Translations under genes and position numbers: made by a program | Source of the DNA: JAIQFL01 sp035295745 | Lineage (GTDB): Bacteria > Acidobacteriota > Terriglobia > Bryobacterales > Bryobacteraceae | Assembly: GCA_035295745.1 (NCBI GenBank) | Contig: DATGIL010000022.1 | Coordinates: 124,001-188,000, forward strand | Length of the DNA stretch: 64,000 nucleotides | Direction of reading: 5' to 3' | The notes under the pieces: generated by a model | Told to the model about the DNA's origin: nothing | Seen by the model: the letters and a program-made list of their open reading frames with translations, nothing else | Database searches by the model: none | In this document: positions 49,303-57,694 of the stretch, piece by piece | Position numbering within the stretch: position 1 is the first letter of the stretch | How the letters are laid out: the number at the start of each line of letters is the position of its first letter

Positions 49303-50642
49303 TCCGGGGGGCCGGCGCGGAAACCGGTCAGTTCGATCAATTGCTTTTCCAACTCCGCCGCTGCCTGCGGCGCGGCCTTCTGTCCAGTGAGAACTGAGTG
49401 CACAGCGTCGATGTACGCCGCCGAAACTGGCTTGTAAGCGCTGGCCGCCTCCACGGAAGGCCGCGAGAGAATCCGTGCCTGCTGAGCCGAACCCGACGGA
49501 GCAGCGGAGGGTTCCGAAACCAATGGCGGACCCGAGAATTCCACTCGCCTGGCGCCTCCGAAATCGCCATCCCTTTCACTCGCCTGCATCAGCGCGTGAA
49601 GCTGGAAACGAAGCAACGCGATGGCTTCCTGTCGATGCGCCGTATGCGCTGAGATGGCCGTGCCGGTGCCTCCTAAAGCTCCTACCGATCCCCTGGCTCC
49701 CCCTGGCAGCCTCGCAAAACCACTGGGCACTACCGACGGCTTGTTTCGCCAGCCCATCCGCCGCGTTTGCCCGGTTTTGGTCATCGGGGCAAGGAACCAC
49801 AGGCGATTGAAGGCGGCCTTGCCCGAGTCAAATAAGAGCATGGAATCGAGCTCACGGTATCCCACCACGCTCGGTGGAGAGATTCGCCCAATCCAACCCT
49901 TGGCGCGCTGCCAGGCGCGAATCGCCGCCGGATTGTTCACGCTGATGGTTCGGTCCTGCTCGATGATGCGCCCACCTCCCTCGGCGGCCTGCCATTCCAA
50001 TGCATTGCAAGTCAGCGCTTCCCCGGCTGCTCCCTGCCAGACATAACCCCAGAAATCCTTCATGCCTTTGGCGCGCTCGCCCGCCTGGATCCGTGCCGCC
50101 ATGCTCTCCAATTCGCCCCACGTCAGGGGCGGATGATCATAGCCATATTCGCGCAGCAGGTCCGTCCGATACTCCAAAGCTCCGATGGGGACGTTGAAAG
50201 GAATCGCTACGAGTTTGCCGTTCACGGTGTAACTGGGCAGCAATTGCGGCTCGAGCATCTGGATTTCGGACCCCAGATAAGGCTTCAGATCGATCAAATC
50301 AGGTTCGAGGATCGGAGACCAGATCAAATCGATATTCAAGAGATCGGCGCCGGAGCTGTCCGCCAGGAGCTTGCGAGCGAGATCCACGTAGTTACGGGTG
50401 TACTCCGGAATCGGGATATTGCGGACGCGAACTCCGGATTCTTGCGTGAATCGCTGCAGGAGTGCCGTTTCTTCGGGCCGGTCTTCGTTGAAGGAGTAGG
50501 TATAACGCAGGGTCACCGGTTCTCGCGGAGCCTGGCTGCAGCCCAGCGCGATCGCCAGCAGAAAAACAGCCAACGCCCTTGCATTTCCTTTCGGAATTCT
50601 CCGGGCGCGCGCGACTCGGAGACTATTGGCGTTACGTTCCAT
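49299..50642 (-). CDS. Extracellular solute-binding lipoprotein, linked to a sensor kinase
   Basis: A 447-residue family 1 solute-binding protein. It has a lipoprotein signal (LAVFLLAIALGCSQ; lipobox Cys near residue 35), then a periplasmic binding fold (TLRYTYSFNEDRPEETALLQRF and GADLLNIDLIWSPILEPDLIDL), with sugar-binding-like segments in the middle. No ABC permease or ATPase is nearby. The gene is transcribed before a histidine kinase and overlaps it by 4 bp, so the protein probably presents its ligand to the kinase instead of feeding a transporter. Ligand unknown, possibly a sugar. Confidence 0.85.
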   Translation of the reverse strand: MERNANSLRVARARRIPKGNARALAVFLLAIALGCSQAPREPVTLRYTYSFNEDRPEETALLQRFTQESGVRVRNIPIPEYTRNYVDLARKLLADSSGADLLNIDLIWSPILEPDLIDLKPYLGSEIQMLEPQLLPSYTVNGKLVAIPFNVPIGALEYRTDLLREYGYDHPPLTWGELESMAARIQAGERAKGMKDFWGYVWQGAAGEALTCNALEWQAAEGGGRIIEQDRTISVNNPAAIRAWQRAKGWIGRISPPSVVGYRELDSMLLFDSGKAAFNRLWFLAPMTKTGQTRRMGWRNKPSVVPSGFARLPGGARGSVGALGGTGTAISAHTAHRQEAIALLRFQLHALMQASERDGDFGGARRVEFSGPPLVSEPSAAPSGSAQQARILSRPSVEAASAYKPVSAAYIDAVHSVLTGQKAAPQAAAELEKQLIELTGFRAGPPE

Positions 50643-50824
50643 CAGAGCATCCCGATCTCCGAAATCTGGTTGGATTCTGGTTCAATCCATTCTATCCATT
50701 TCGGCTCGCTTTCGACCCGTAAACGCCGCGATCAAAGACGGCAGTTTTTGGAGCTTGCCCCTGGCAATCGCGTTGTGGAATCCTGGCGATGACACCCTTG
50801 CAATGATCGCGAAGGATTACAAAA

Positions 50825-51688
50825 ATGACAGGCAGTCCCGAAATGCTGAAACAAGTTCCACTGTTTGCTCTGCTGGACGATGAGGAGATCGCAGTGCTGG
50901 CCGCGCAAGTAGAAGTGAAAACATTTGCCGCACGCCAGCGTATATACAAAACCGGTGAGCCCGGCAATCAAGGATACGTGATCATTTCGGGATCGGTAGT
51001 GGTCAGCACGATCGATGAGGACAACCAGGACGTGATTGTTGACCAGCCGGGCCCCGGTGAATTTTTCGGGTTCGCGTCGATGCTCGGCCAGAGTCCACAC
51101 CGCACGGATGCGGTCTGCGCAGAGGAGGCGGTTTGCATAGAGATCGACCGCAACGACATCTTCGCACTGCTCCAGCACAAGCCGCACGCAGGGATGGACT
51201 TGCTGGCGACCCTCGGGCACCAGATCCATGCCGCCCAGGATCTGGTCCGGCGGCGGGCGATGCGGAATGCCAACGAGATCATCGAGCAGGAGTCCACGCG
51301 AGGTGAGCGAATCGCCGATGCCGTCGCACGTTTCGGCGGATCGTGGTCGTTCATCATCTCCTTCCTGATCGTTCTGGTCGTGTACTCGTCGATCAACATC
51401 ATTTTGGGGAAGCAGGCATGGGATCCGTATCCCTTCATTCTGTTGAATCTCTTCCTATCGATGCTGGCTGCGCTGCAGGCGCCGGTCATCATGATGAGCC
51501 AGAATCGGCAGGACGAAAAGGACCGCCTGCGCGGTGAACTGGACTATGATGTCAATCGACGAGCCGAATCCGAGATTCAGAGCCTGGCGCGAAAGCTGAA
51601 TGTAGTGAACGACAAGATCGCGGACATTGAAGAATTCCTGCGCGATCGTCTTCCTGGCTCGCCGGAAGTATCGAACGGACGGAGTTGA
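50825..51688 (+). CDS. Cyclic-nucleotide-binding domain + DUF1003 membrane protein
   Basis: A 287-residue protein with an N-terminal cNMP-binding fold (residues about 10-130: LFALLDDEEIAVLAAQVEVKTF, GYVIISGSVVVST, GPGEFFGFASMLG). A DUF1003 part follows with two membrane segments (WSFIISFLIVLVVYSSINII and PFILLNLFLSMLAALQAPVIMM), then MSQNRQDEKDR and a C-terminal coiled coil. DUF1003 proteins may act in membrane sensing. It is the first gene of an operon with a LytS-type kinase and a LytTR regulator; the stop is 8 bp before the kinase start. The ATG at 50825 begins the cNMP domain. Confidence 0.85.
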   Translation: MTGSPEMLKQVPLFALLDDEEIAVLAAQVEVKTFAARQRIYKTGEPGNQGYVIISGSVVVSTIDEDNQDVIVDQPGPGEFFGFASMLGQSPHRTDAVCAEEAVCIEIDRNDIFALLQHKPHAGMDLLATLGHQIHAAQDLVRRRAMRNANEIIEQESTRGERIADAVARFGGSWSFIISFLIVLVVYSSINIILGKQAWDPYPFILLNLFLSMLAALQAPVIMMSQNRQDEKDRLRGELDYDVNRRAESEIQSLARKLNVVNDKIADIEEFLRDRLPGSPEVSNGRS

Positions 51689-51696
51689 GGCCCCTC

Positions 51697-53538
51697 ATGC
51701 CCACCGATCACGAACCGCTCATCGTCAACGCCGTCGGTCACCTCGCGGGCGCGATCGTGTTCGGGATTTTTCTGGCGCTTGCGCTCCGGCGCGGCGCCGG
51801 GCGGCGGCTGGTAGAAAACTGGCTGTCGGTGGTTGCGGCGGGGCTGGCCTGGTTGTGGAATGCGGGATCGTTCGCGATGCTGACGCTTCCGCCTGGTTCT
51901 GCATTGTGGGCAGTCGGAGCGGTCAGTTTCTCCAGCTTGAGCCTCCTGCCCGCTGTGCTTCTGCATAAATCTCTCAATGGCCGGTTTCGGCCGATCGCCG
52001 CGCTCGCCTATCTGTTGAGTGCGATTGCCACGGCGATGCACCTTTACGAAGCGCATTTTTCAGGGATACCTCTGCATAAGTGGGCGCTGGGCATCATTAC
52101 CATTGGATTCGGGATCCTGACGGTGATAACCGCAGCGGCAATCCTGTTCTCTGGCCGGGAGTCGACGCGTTCAAGAACATCGCAGGTGCTGGCTTCGATG
52201 TGCCTGCTGCTTTTCGCCGTGACCTTCTCGCATTTCGGAGCCGGGCATCCTCCTAAACCATGGTCGATCGAACTGGTAGTTCACCATGCCGGCATTCCGA
52301 TCGCGCTTTGGATCCTGCTGCAGGACTACCGGTTTCTATTCGTGGACGCGTTCGCCCGTTTTCTGGCGAATGTGATGCTCGCGGCGTTGTTGGGGTTTGC
52401 GGGCTTGCGTCTGGCTGCGCGCCTGACTCCGGGGAGCGGCTGGGCCCATCCTCTGCGGGAGACGCTTCCGGTGGTCGGGGTTTGCGCGTTGCTGATCCTC
52501 TTCGCACATCTGCGAGGACTGGTGCAGAAGTGGCTCACGATGGTGGTCTTCCGGCAGGGCGACATCGGCGAAACGGTGCGGCAGCTTCGTTCGCAGACGA
52601 TGCAGCTTCGGAGCGAAGCTGCGTATCTTCCCTGGGCGGCGGAGAGGCTCGCGGCATTTGCAGGCGCCGACCGGTTCGATCTGATCGAACTCCCGGAGAA
52701 GGTGCCGATGACTGCGGAGCCCGCTTCAATCACTCGTGATCCGCGATGGAATTGGGCCGAGACCGTCATTCCCATCCGCTTCTCGCAAGGCGACGCGCGG
52801 CAGCTTCTGCTGGGGCGGAGGCGCGGCGGACGCCGGTATCTGAGCGAAGACATTCGGGCGCTCCATCTTCTGGCTGCGACGGTTGGAGAGGAGGTCGATC
52901 GATTCCGGATCGCGGAAATGCAGCGGCTGGTCTCAGAAGCCGAATTGCGGGCGCTGCGCGCACAGATTAACCCGCACTTCCTTTTCAATGCGCTCAACAC
53001 GATTTACGGAATCATTCCCCGAGAGGCTGCGGGCGCCCGCCGAACTGTATTGAATCTGGCTGATATCTTCCGATATTGTCTGCAGACCGATAAGATTCTG
53101 ATTCCACTCTCGGAAGAGCTGAAGATCATCCGCTCATACCTCGACATCGAGCGCCTGCGATTGGGGCCACGCCTGCGAATTTCGATTGAGGTGGATCCGG
53201 AGGCCGAGCGCACGTTGATTCCGATCCTCTCGATCCAGCCTCTGGTCGAGAATGCCATCAAGCATGGCGTGTCCATCAGCCCAGACGAAGGTTGGCTCAG
53301 AATCAGCGCCAAACTGGACGGCCGTCAGCTCGTGGTGCTGGTGGAAGACTCGGGTCCGGGAAGCGGCGGCGAAGCGCTGCCATCGCGTGGTGCGGGAGTC
53401 GGACTGGCGAACGTGACCCGTCGCCTGCAATTATGCTTCGGTCCGGAAGCGGGGGTGGAGATTCAGCACGGCGCGTTTGGTACGAAGGTGCATCTGCTCG
53501 TGCCTCTGCCGGAAGCAACCGTCGCCGCACATCCATGA
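51697..53538 (+). CDS. LytS-type sensor histidine kinase
   Basis: A 613-residue kinase. The N-terminal half has seven or eight membrane segments (7TM-type sensor: IVFGIFLALAL, SVVAAGLAWLW and others through about residue 280). A linker with GAF-like structure follows, then the His_kinase domain: His in QINPHFLFNALNTIYG, N-box LVENAIKHG and GLANVTRRL. It would autophosphorylate on that His. The ATG at 51697 begins the protein; a TTG at 51685 is possible but overlaps the previous stop. The regulator is just downstream, so the three genes form one operon. Confidence 0.9.
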   Translation: MPTDHEPLIVNAVGHLAGAIVFGIFLALALRRGAGRRLVENWLSVVAAGLAWLWNAGSFAMLTLPPGSALWAVGAVSFSSLSLLPAVLLHKSLNGRFRPIAALAYLLSAIATAMHLYEAHFSGIPLHKWALGIITIGFGILTVITAAAILFSGRESTRSRTSQVLASMCLLLFAVTFSHFGAGHPPKPWSIELVVHHAGIPIALWILLQDYRFLFVDAFARFLANVMLAALLGFAGLRLAARLTPGSGWAHPLRETLPVVGVCALLILFAHLRGLVQKWLTMVVFRQGDIGETVRQLRSQTMQLRSEAAYLPWAAERLAAFAGADRFDLIELPEKVPMTAEPASITRDPRWNWAETVIPIRFSQGDARQLLLGRRRGGRRYLSEDIRALHLLAATVGEEVDRFRIAEMQRLVSEAELRALRAQINPHFLFNALNTIYGIIPREAAGARRTVLNLADIFRYCLQTDKILIPLSEELKIIRSYLDIERLRLGPRLRISIEVDPEAERTLIPILSIQPLVENAIKHGVSISPDEGWLRISAKLDGRQLVVLVEDSGPGSGGEALPSRGAGVGLANVTRRLQLCFGPEAGVEIQHGAFGTKVHLLVPLPEATVAAHP

Positions 53539-53641
53539 TGGCATTCCGCTGGCGGTGGAATTGCGCCCGCTCACGGCGGGCATCCCGCCCGTCTGCAATT
53601 TTCCGGGTGCCAGCGGGCTAAGCTTAGAGTATTCCTACAAG

Positions 53642-54409
53642 ATGGGCTCAGGTGTCCTGAAGGCTCTGATTGTCGATGACGAACCGGTTGCCCGCCGCAT
53701 CCTGCGCGACGAACTGGAACTCCTCCCCGAAGTCTTGATCGTAGGCGAAGCTTGCGATGGGCGCGAGGCCCTGCAGTGCATTGCGAAACTGCGCCCGGAC
53801 GTGGTCTTTCTCGACCTGCAGATGCCGGCGATGAGCGGATTTGAGGTGGTCCGCAACCTCGGCGCGCCTCCCCTGCCCGTGATTGTGATCGTCACGGCAT
53901 TCGACCAGCACGCCATCGAGGCATTCGAAGCGGGAGCGATCGATTATCTGCTCAAGCCTGTCAGCGAGGCCCGGCTGCGCATGTCCGTGGAACGGGCCAG
54001 GGCATTGCAGGGCAAACCGATCGAGGTGGCCAGCCAGTTGGACAAAATTGCCGCCGCCGCGGCGAGTTCGCGCTCTCCGAAAGGGCGCAAAGTGGTGGGT
54101 CGCATAGGCGAGGATTATTATTTGCTGGATCCCGATGAGGTGCTGGCGTTTCAGGCCGAACGGGAATTGGTCTGGATCGTCACGTCGAAGCAACGGATGC
54201 TGGCCACGCAGAGTCTGCGGATGATCGAAGAGCGGTTGAATGAACCGCACTTCCAGCGAGTCCATCGGAATTCGATTGTGAATGTGAACCACATCCGCAA
54301 GATGAGCGCCCTCAGCAGCCAGCGGTGGCTGATCACGCTCAGCAACTCTCTGCAGTTGGTGGTGAGCAAGCGCCAGGCACACAATATTCGTAGCATTCTG
54401 CACTGGTAA
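53642..54409 (+). CDS. LytTR-family response regulator
   Basis: A 255-residue regulator: N-terminal receiver (LKALIVDDEPVARRILRDEL, phospho-Asp in VVFLDLQMPAM, FEAGAIDYLLKPVSEARL), then a LytTR DNA-binding domain (GRIGEDYYLLDPDEVLAF, then FQRVHRNSIVNVNHI). It is likely the output of the LytS-type kinase before it. The start at 53642 is chosen because the receiver begins there; the frame is open to 53477 but overlaps the kinase gene. Confidence 0.9.
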   Translation: MGSGVLKALIVDDEPVARRILRDELELLPEVLIVGEACDGREALQCIAKLRPDVVFLDLQMPAMSGFEVVRNLGAPPLPVIVIVTAFDQHAIEAFEAGAIDYLLKPVSEARLRMSVERARALQGKPIEVASQLDKIAAAAASSRSPKGRKVVGRIGEDYYLLDPDEVLAFQAERELVWIVTSKQRMLATQSLRMIEERLNEPHFQRVHRNSIVNVNHIRKMSALSSQRWLITLSNSLQLVVSKRQAHNIRSILHW

Positions 54410-54444
54410 GTAAATCGCCCTCACTGAGACTTGGTGGATGCGCG

Positions 54445-54611
54445 AAAAGCGTCGACAGGAGTGTCGACGCGGCAAACAGGAGTGGTCTTGGGCTGCTTCG
54501 CCGCCATGGATTCCGATGAAAGCGGCGGCTTCGCCAGGCATATAGGCTCGGCCACGGCGACACGCCGCGAACCCCCAACCCCTAACCCCTGTTTTCAAGG
54601 GTGTTTGCGCC
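54445..54611 (+). repeat. double-hairpin intergenic repeat, copy 3, interrupted
   Basis: CGAAAA-GCGTCGACA-GGAG-TGTCGACGC, then the second hairpin begins GGCAAACAGGAGTG and breaks off at about 54484. The matching half GTGTTTGCGCCAC appears only at 54599-54611, so about 115 bp appear to be inserted into the second stem. Confidence 0.65.
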
Positions 54612-54691
54612 ACGACGCAACGTTTCAGGCCGAGGCCGACGGATCAGTAGTGCGGGGATAAGCAGGACGCCATCGGACATGTCTACGGCGC

Positions 54692-54741
54692 GAAAAGCGT
54701 CGACAAGAGTGTCGACGCGGCAAACAGAGTGTTTGCGCCAC
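54692..54741 (+). repeat. double-hairpin intergenic repeat, copy 4
   Basis: GAAAA-GCGTCGACA-AGAG-TGTCGACGC, then GGCAAACA-GAG-TGTTTGCGCCAC. It has the same orientation as copy 3, and the loops vary (AGAG and GAG instead of GGAG). Confidence 0.75.
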
Positions 54742-54845
54742 GGCTCCACGGCTGCCCGCCTGTGGCCGTTTCCAGCCCGCTCCTGGCCTTTCGAAACCCG
54801 CCGGTCAGAATCATCTAGGGATCCCGCTGCCGCGCTCCGATACTG

Positions 54846-57446
54846 ATGCGTATGAAGAGAGTTCTCGCACGGTACACTCTCGGTTTGTTCTGGCTCGGAT
54901 GCCTGCATCCGGCAAGCGGCCAGTCTTTAGGAAATGCCGGCACGATCGAGGGGACAGTGGTCGATCCGTCAGGCGCCGCCGTCGTAAGCGCCTCCGTCAC
55001 GCTTCGCAACCAGGTCAGCGGTTATTCGCAATCCACCACAACTGCGTCGAACGGGAGCTTTCGTTTGACGAACATTCCGCCGAACCCCTACCACCTGGAA
55101 GTCAAGGCGCCCGGATTCAACGCCTTTTCCTCTGACGTGTCGATCCGCAACGCCATACCGGTGGAGATCAGGGCGTCGCTGGATCTGGCGGGTTCGAAGA
55201 CGACCCTGACGGTTGAAGCGGCAGGCGCCGACATGATCGAAGTGGATCCCTCGGCTCACGTGGACGCCGATCGAAATCTCATCATGAAGCTGCCCACCGT
55301 GGACCCTGGTGCGGGCTTGAGCCAGGCGATTGTGTATAGCACCGGCGGCGTGGCTGCCGACGGTAACGGCTTCTTCCACCCGCTGGGCGATCACGCGCAG
55401 GTGAGCTTTGTGATCGATGGGCAGCCGATCAGCGATCAGCAGAGCAAGGTCTTCTCGACGCAACTTCCCTCCAGCGCCGTGCAGAGCATGGAACTCGTCA
55501 CCGGCACTCCGCAAGCGGAGTTCGGCGACAAGACCAGCCTGGTGGCGAACATCACTACGCGAAGCGGCCTTGGGGCGCCTCGGACATTTGGGAATGTGGA
55601 CGCGACTTATGGTTCGTTCGGCACTACTGGAGGGTCCGCGGGTTTGGGCTTCGGGAATGCCCGTGCCGGGAACTTCCTGGCAGTGGATGGAACACGCAGC
55701 GGCCGCTTTCTGGATACGCCTGAATTCACAGCTTTTCACGATATCGGCAACAACCAGACGGTCTTCGATCGTCTCGACTTCCAGCCCGACGCTAAGGATG
55801 CCTTCCACCTGAATCTGTTCGTCGCCCGCAACTGGATTCAGATTCCCAACTCTTACGATCAGCTCTCGCAAGATCAGCGCCAGCGAGTGCTGACCTGGAG
55901 TTTCGCTCCCGGCTATCAGCGCACCATCAACGCCCACACGCTGTTCTCCGTCAACCCGTATGTCCGCAAGGACGAGTTCTTCTATTACGGCAGCCGGGAT
56001 CCCTTCGCCGATACGCCAGCCACTCAAAACCAGGCCCGCCAACTGATGAACTGGGGAGTGAAAAGCGACCTGTCCGTCACCGAAGGCAAACACAGCCTGA
56101 AGTTCGGAATCGACCTGAAACAGACGCGGCTTGCGGAGAATTTCGGATTCGGTATTACCGATGACAGCTTCAATCCCGTTTGCGTGGATGCCGGCGGGAA
56201 TGCCGCCGGTCCGGACACGCTGTTGAATCCGGCAGGTTGTGGCGTGCTTGCGCTGACGCCGAACCCCGCCTTCAATCCCGGGCTGCTCCCCTTCGATCTG
56301 ACTCGCGGAGGCTCCCTGCTGGCCTTCCACGCGACGGGAAACGTCACGCAGGTTGCGTTCTACGCGCAGGACCAGATCTCGGCCGGCAATTTCGTCTTCA
56401 CGCCGGGATTCCGCGTGGACCACTATGACGGCATCGGCACGACGAACAACATGGTGGAGCCGCGTCTCGGCATCGCCTACAACATCAAGAAGACCGGAAC
56501 TGTGATCCGCGCGGCTTATGCGCGAACGATGGAGACGCCGTTTAACGAGAACCTCTTGCTTTCGAGCGCCACCGGCGCGGGCGGGCTCGATCAGAACGTC
56601 TTCGGATCGAGCGCCACACCGATTCAGCCGGGGCGGCGCAATCAGTTCAATGCCGGCTTCCAGCAAGCCTTAGGCAAGTATCTGCTGATCGACGCCGACT
56701 ATTTCTGGAAATACACGCATGGCGCCTTCGATTTCAGCACCCTGCTCAACACCACCATCACCTTTCCGATTTCCTGGCACAATTCCAAACTCGACGGCGT
56801 GACCGGACGCCTGAGCACCACCAATCTGCACGGATTCCAGGCCTACTGGACCTTCGGCCACACCCGCGCCCGCTACTTCTTCCCGGAGACCGGCGGCCTG
56901 ATCGCGCAAGGGACACCGCTGGATGGCAGTGTGTTCCGCATCGATCACGATCAGGCATTCCAGTCCACCTCGGTTTTTCGGTATCAGTACAAGAAGTTCG
57001 AATGGATCGCTTTCACCTGGCGCTTCGACAGCGGCCTGGTGGTGAGCGGCATTCCCGATGCGGATGCGGCTTTGGCGCTGACTCCCAATCAGCAGGCCAC
57101 GCTCGGACTGTCGTGCGGAAGCAATGTTGCGACCTACAGCAATGGTGGTCTCAGTCCGGAAATCTGCGGCAGCTCTCCAGTGCTTTCCAAGCTACTTACC
57201 CTGCCGCAAGGTGGCCAGGAAAACGACGATCATAACCCGGACCGAGTGAAGTCGCGGAATGTCTTCAACGTGGGAGTCGGGACGGACAACCTTTTCCACA
57301 CTGAAAAGAACACCCACATAACGGCTGCCGTGGAAGTCGCCAACCTGACGAATAAAGTGGCTCTTTACAACTTTCTATCGACATTTAGCGGCACCCACTT
57401 CCTGCAACCACGCACCGTGATGGTGCGGCTTGGCTTGTCGTTCTGA
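54846..57446 (+). CDS. TonB-dependent receptor with carboxypeptidase-regulatory domain
   Basis: An 866-residue outer-membrane protein. A signal peptide (MRMKRVLARYTLGLFWLGC, through HPASGQ) comes first. A carboxypeptidase-regulatory-like beta domain follows (GTIEGTVVDPSGAAVVSASVTLRN, then FRLTNIPPNPYHLEV), residues about 30-115. Next is a plug-like domain (QVSFVIDGQPISDQQ, VELVTGTPQAEFGDK) and a long barrel. The C-terminal strand ends MVRLGLSF with an aromatic terminal residue, as outer-membrane proteins do. No classical TonB box can be told by eye. Such receptors are numerous in Solibacter-like Acidobacteria and take up polymer fragments. The start has two Met, 1 and 3. Confidence 0.85.
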   Translation: MRMKRVLARYTLGLFWLGCLHPASGQSLGNAGTIEGTVVDPSGAAVVSASVTLRNQVSGYSQSTTTASNGSFRLTNIPPNPYHLEVKAPGFNAFSSDVSIRNAIPVEIRASLDLAGSKTTLTVEAAGADMIEVDPSAHVDADRNLIMKLPTVDPGAGLSQAIVYSTGGVAADGNGFFHPLGDHAQVSFVIDGQPISDQQSKVFSTQLPSSAVQSMELVTGTPQAEFGDKTSLVANITTRSGLGAPRTFGNVDATYGSFGTTGGSAGLGFGNARAGNFLAVDGTRSGRFLDTPEFTAFHDIGNNQTVFDRLDFQPDAKDAFHLNLFVARNWIQIPNSYDQLSQDQRQRVLTWSFAPGYQRTINAHTLFSVNPYVRKDEFFYYGSRDPFADTPATQNQARQLMNWGVKSDLSVTEGKHSLKFGIDLKQTRLAENFGFGITDDSFNPVCVDAGGNAAGPDTLLNPAGCGVLALTPNPAFNPGLLPFDLTRGGSLLAFHATGNVTQVAFYAQDQISAGNFVFTPGFRVDHYDGIGTTNNMVEPRLGIAYNIKKTGTVIRAAYARTMETPFNENLLLSSATGAGGLDQNVFGSSATPIQPGRRNQFNAGFQQALGKYLLIDADYFWKYTHGAFDFSTLLNTTITFPISWHNSKLDGVTGRLSTTNLHGFQAYWTFGHTRARYFFPETGGLIAQGTPLDGSVFRIDHDQAFQSTSVFRYQYKKFEWIAFTWRFDSGLVVSGIPDADAALALTPNQQATLGLSCGSNVATYSNGGLSPEICGSSPVLSKLLTLPQGGQENDDHNPDRVKSRNVFNVGVGTDNLFHTEKNTHITAAVEVANLTNKVALYNFLSTFSGTHFLQPRTVMVRLGLSF

Positions 57447-57502
57447 ACCGGTCTTCCACAGATCTGTGGAAAAAGCTGTGAGAAAGGCCTGTTACAGCAG
57501 TA

Positions 57503-57587
57503 TTAACTATTGTTATAAAGGGCACTTAGCTCGATTTGACCCATTCCGCAGCAAAGTGCCCTAATCCTATGATTCTGAAATAGTTAA
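57503..57587. repeat. nested inverted repeat between convergent genes
   Basis: Outer arms TTAACTATT (57503-57511) and AATAGTTAA (57579-57587) enclose inner arms AGGGCACTT (57519-57527) and AAGTGCCCT (57554-57562). All arms are perfect, and the two pairs are nested with offsets of 7 and 16 bp. An 18-bp palindrome TTCCACAGATCTGTGGAA (57454-57471) lies just before. No T-run, so it is not a standard terminator. Confidence 0.6.
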
Positions 57588-57694
57588 GTGTCTGTTCGGA
57601 GTTCTCCGTTGTGCGTTTGGGCACAAACGAACGGCAACACCGCCGGAAACCTACTTTTCCACAATTCCGGTAAGTACTATTGTGATCCCCAGTA

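Larger units (their letters stand above)
54410..54845. other. intergenic with repeat copies
   Basis: About 440 bp between the LytTR regulator and the TonB receptor. It holds copies 3 and 4 of the double-hairpin repeat and no supported gene. The bases between are GC-rich and have no clear promoter. Confidence 0.5.

Noticed and set aside
54969..56666. 565-codon minus frame opposite the TonB receptor
   Set aside because: An antisense shadow of an outer-membrane protein gene with a signal peptide and proper C-terminal strand on the plus strand.
57454..57471. Terminator of the TonB receptor gene
   Set aside because: The perfect palindrome is followed by A residues on the plus strand, not T, so it does not fit a rho-independent terminator in either direction.
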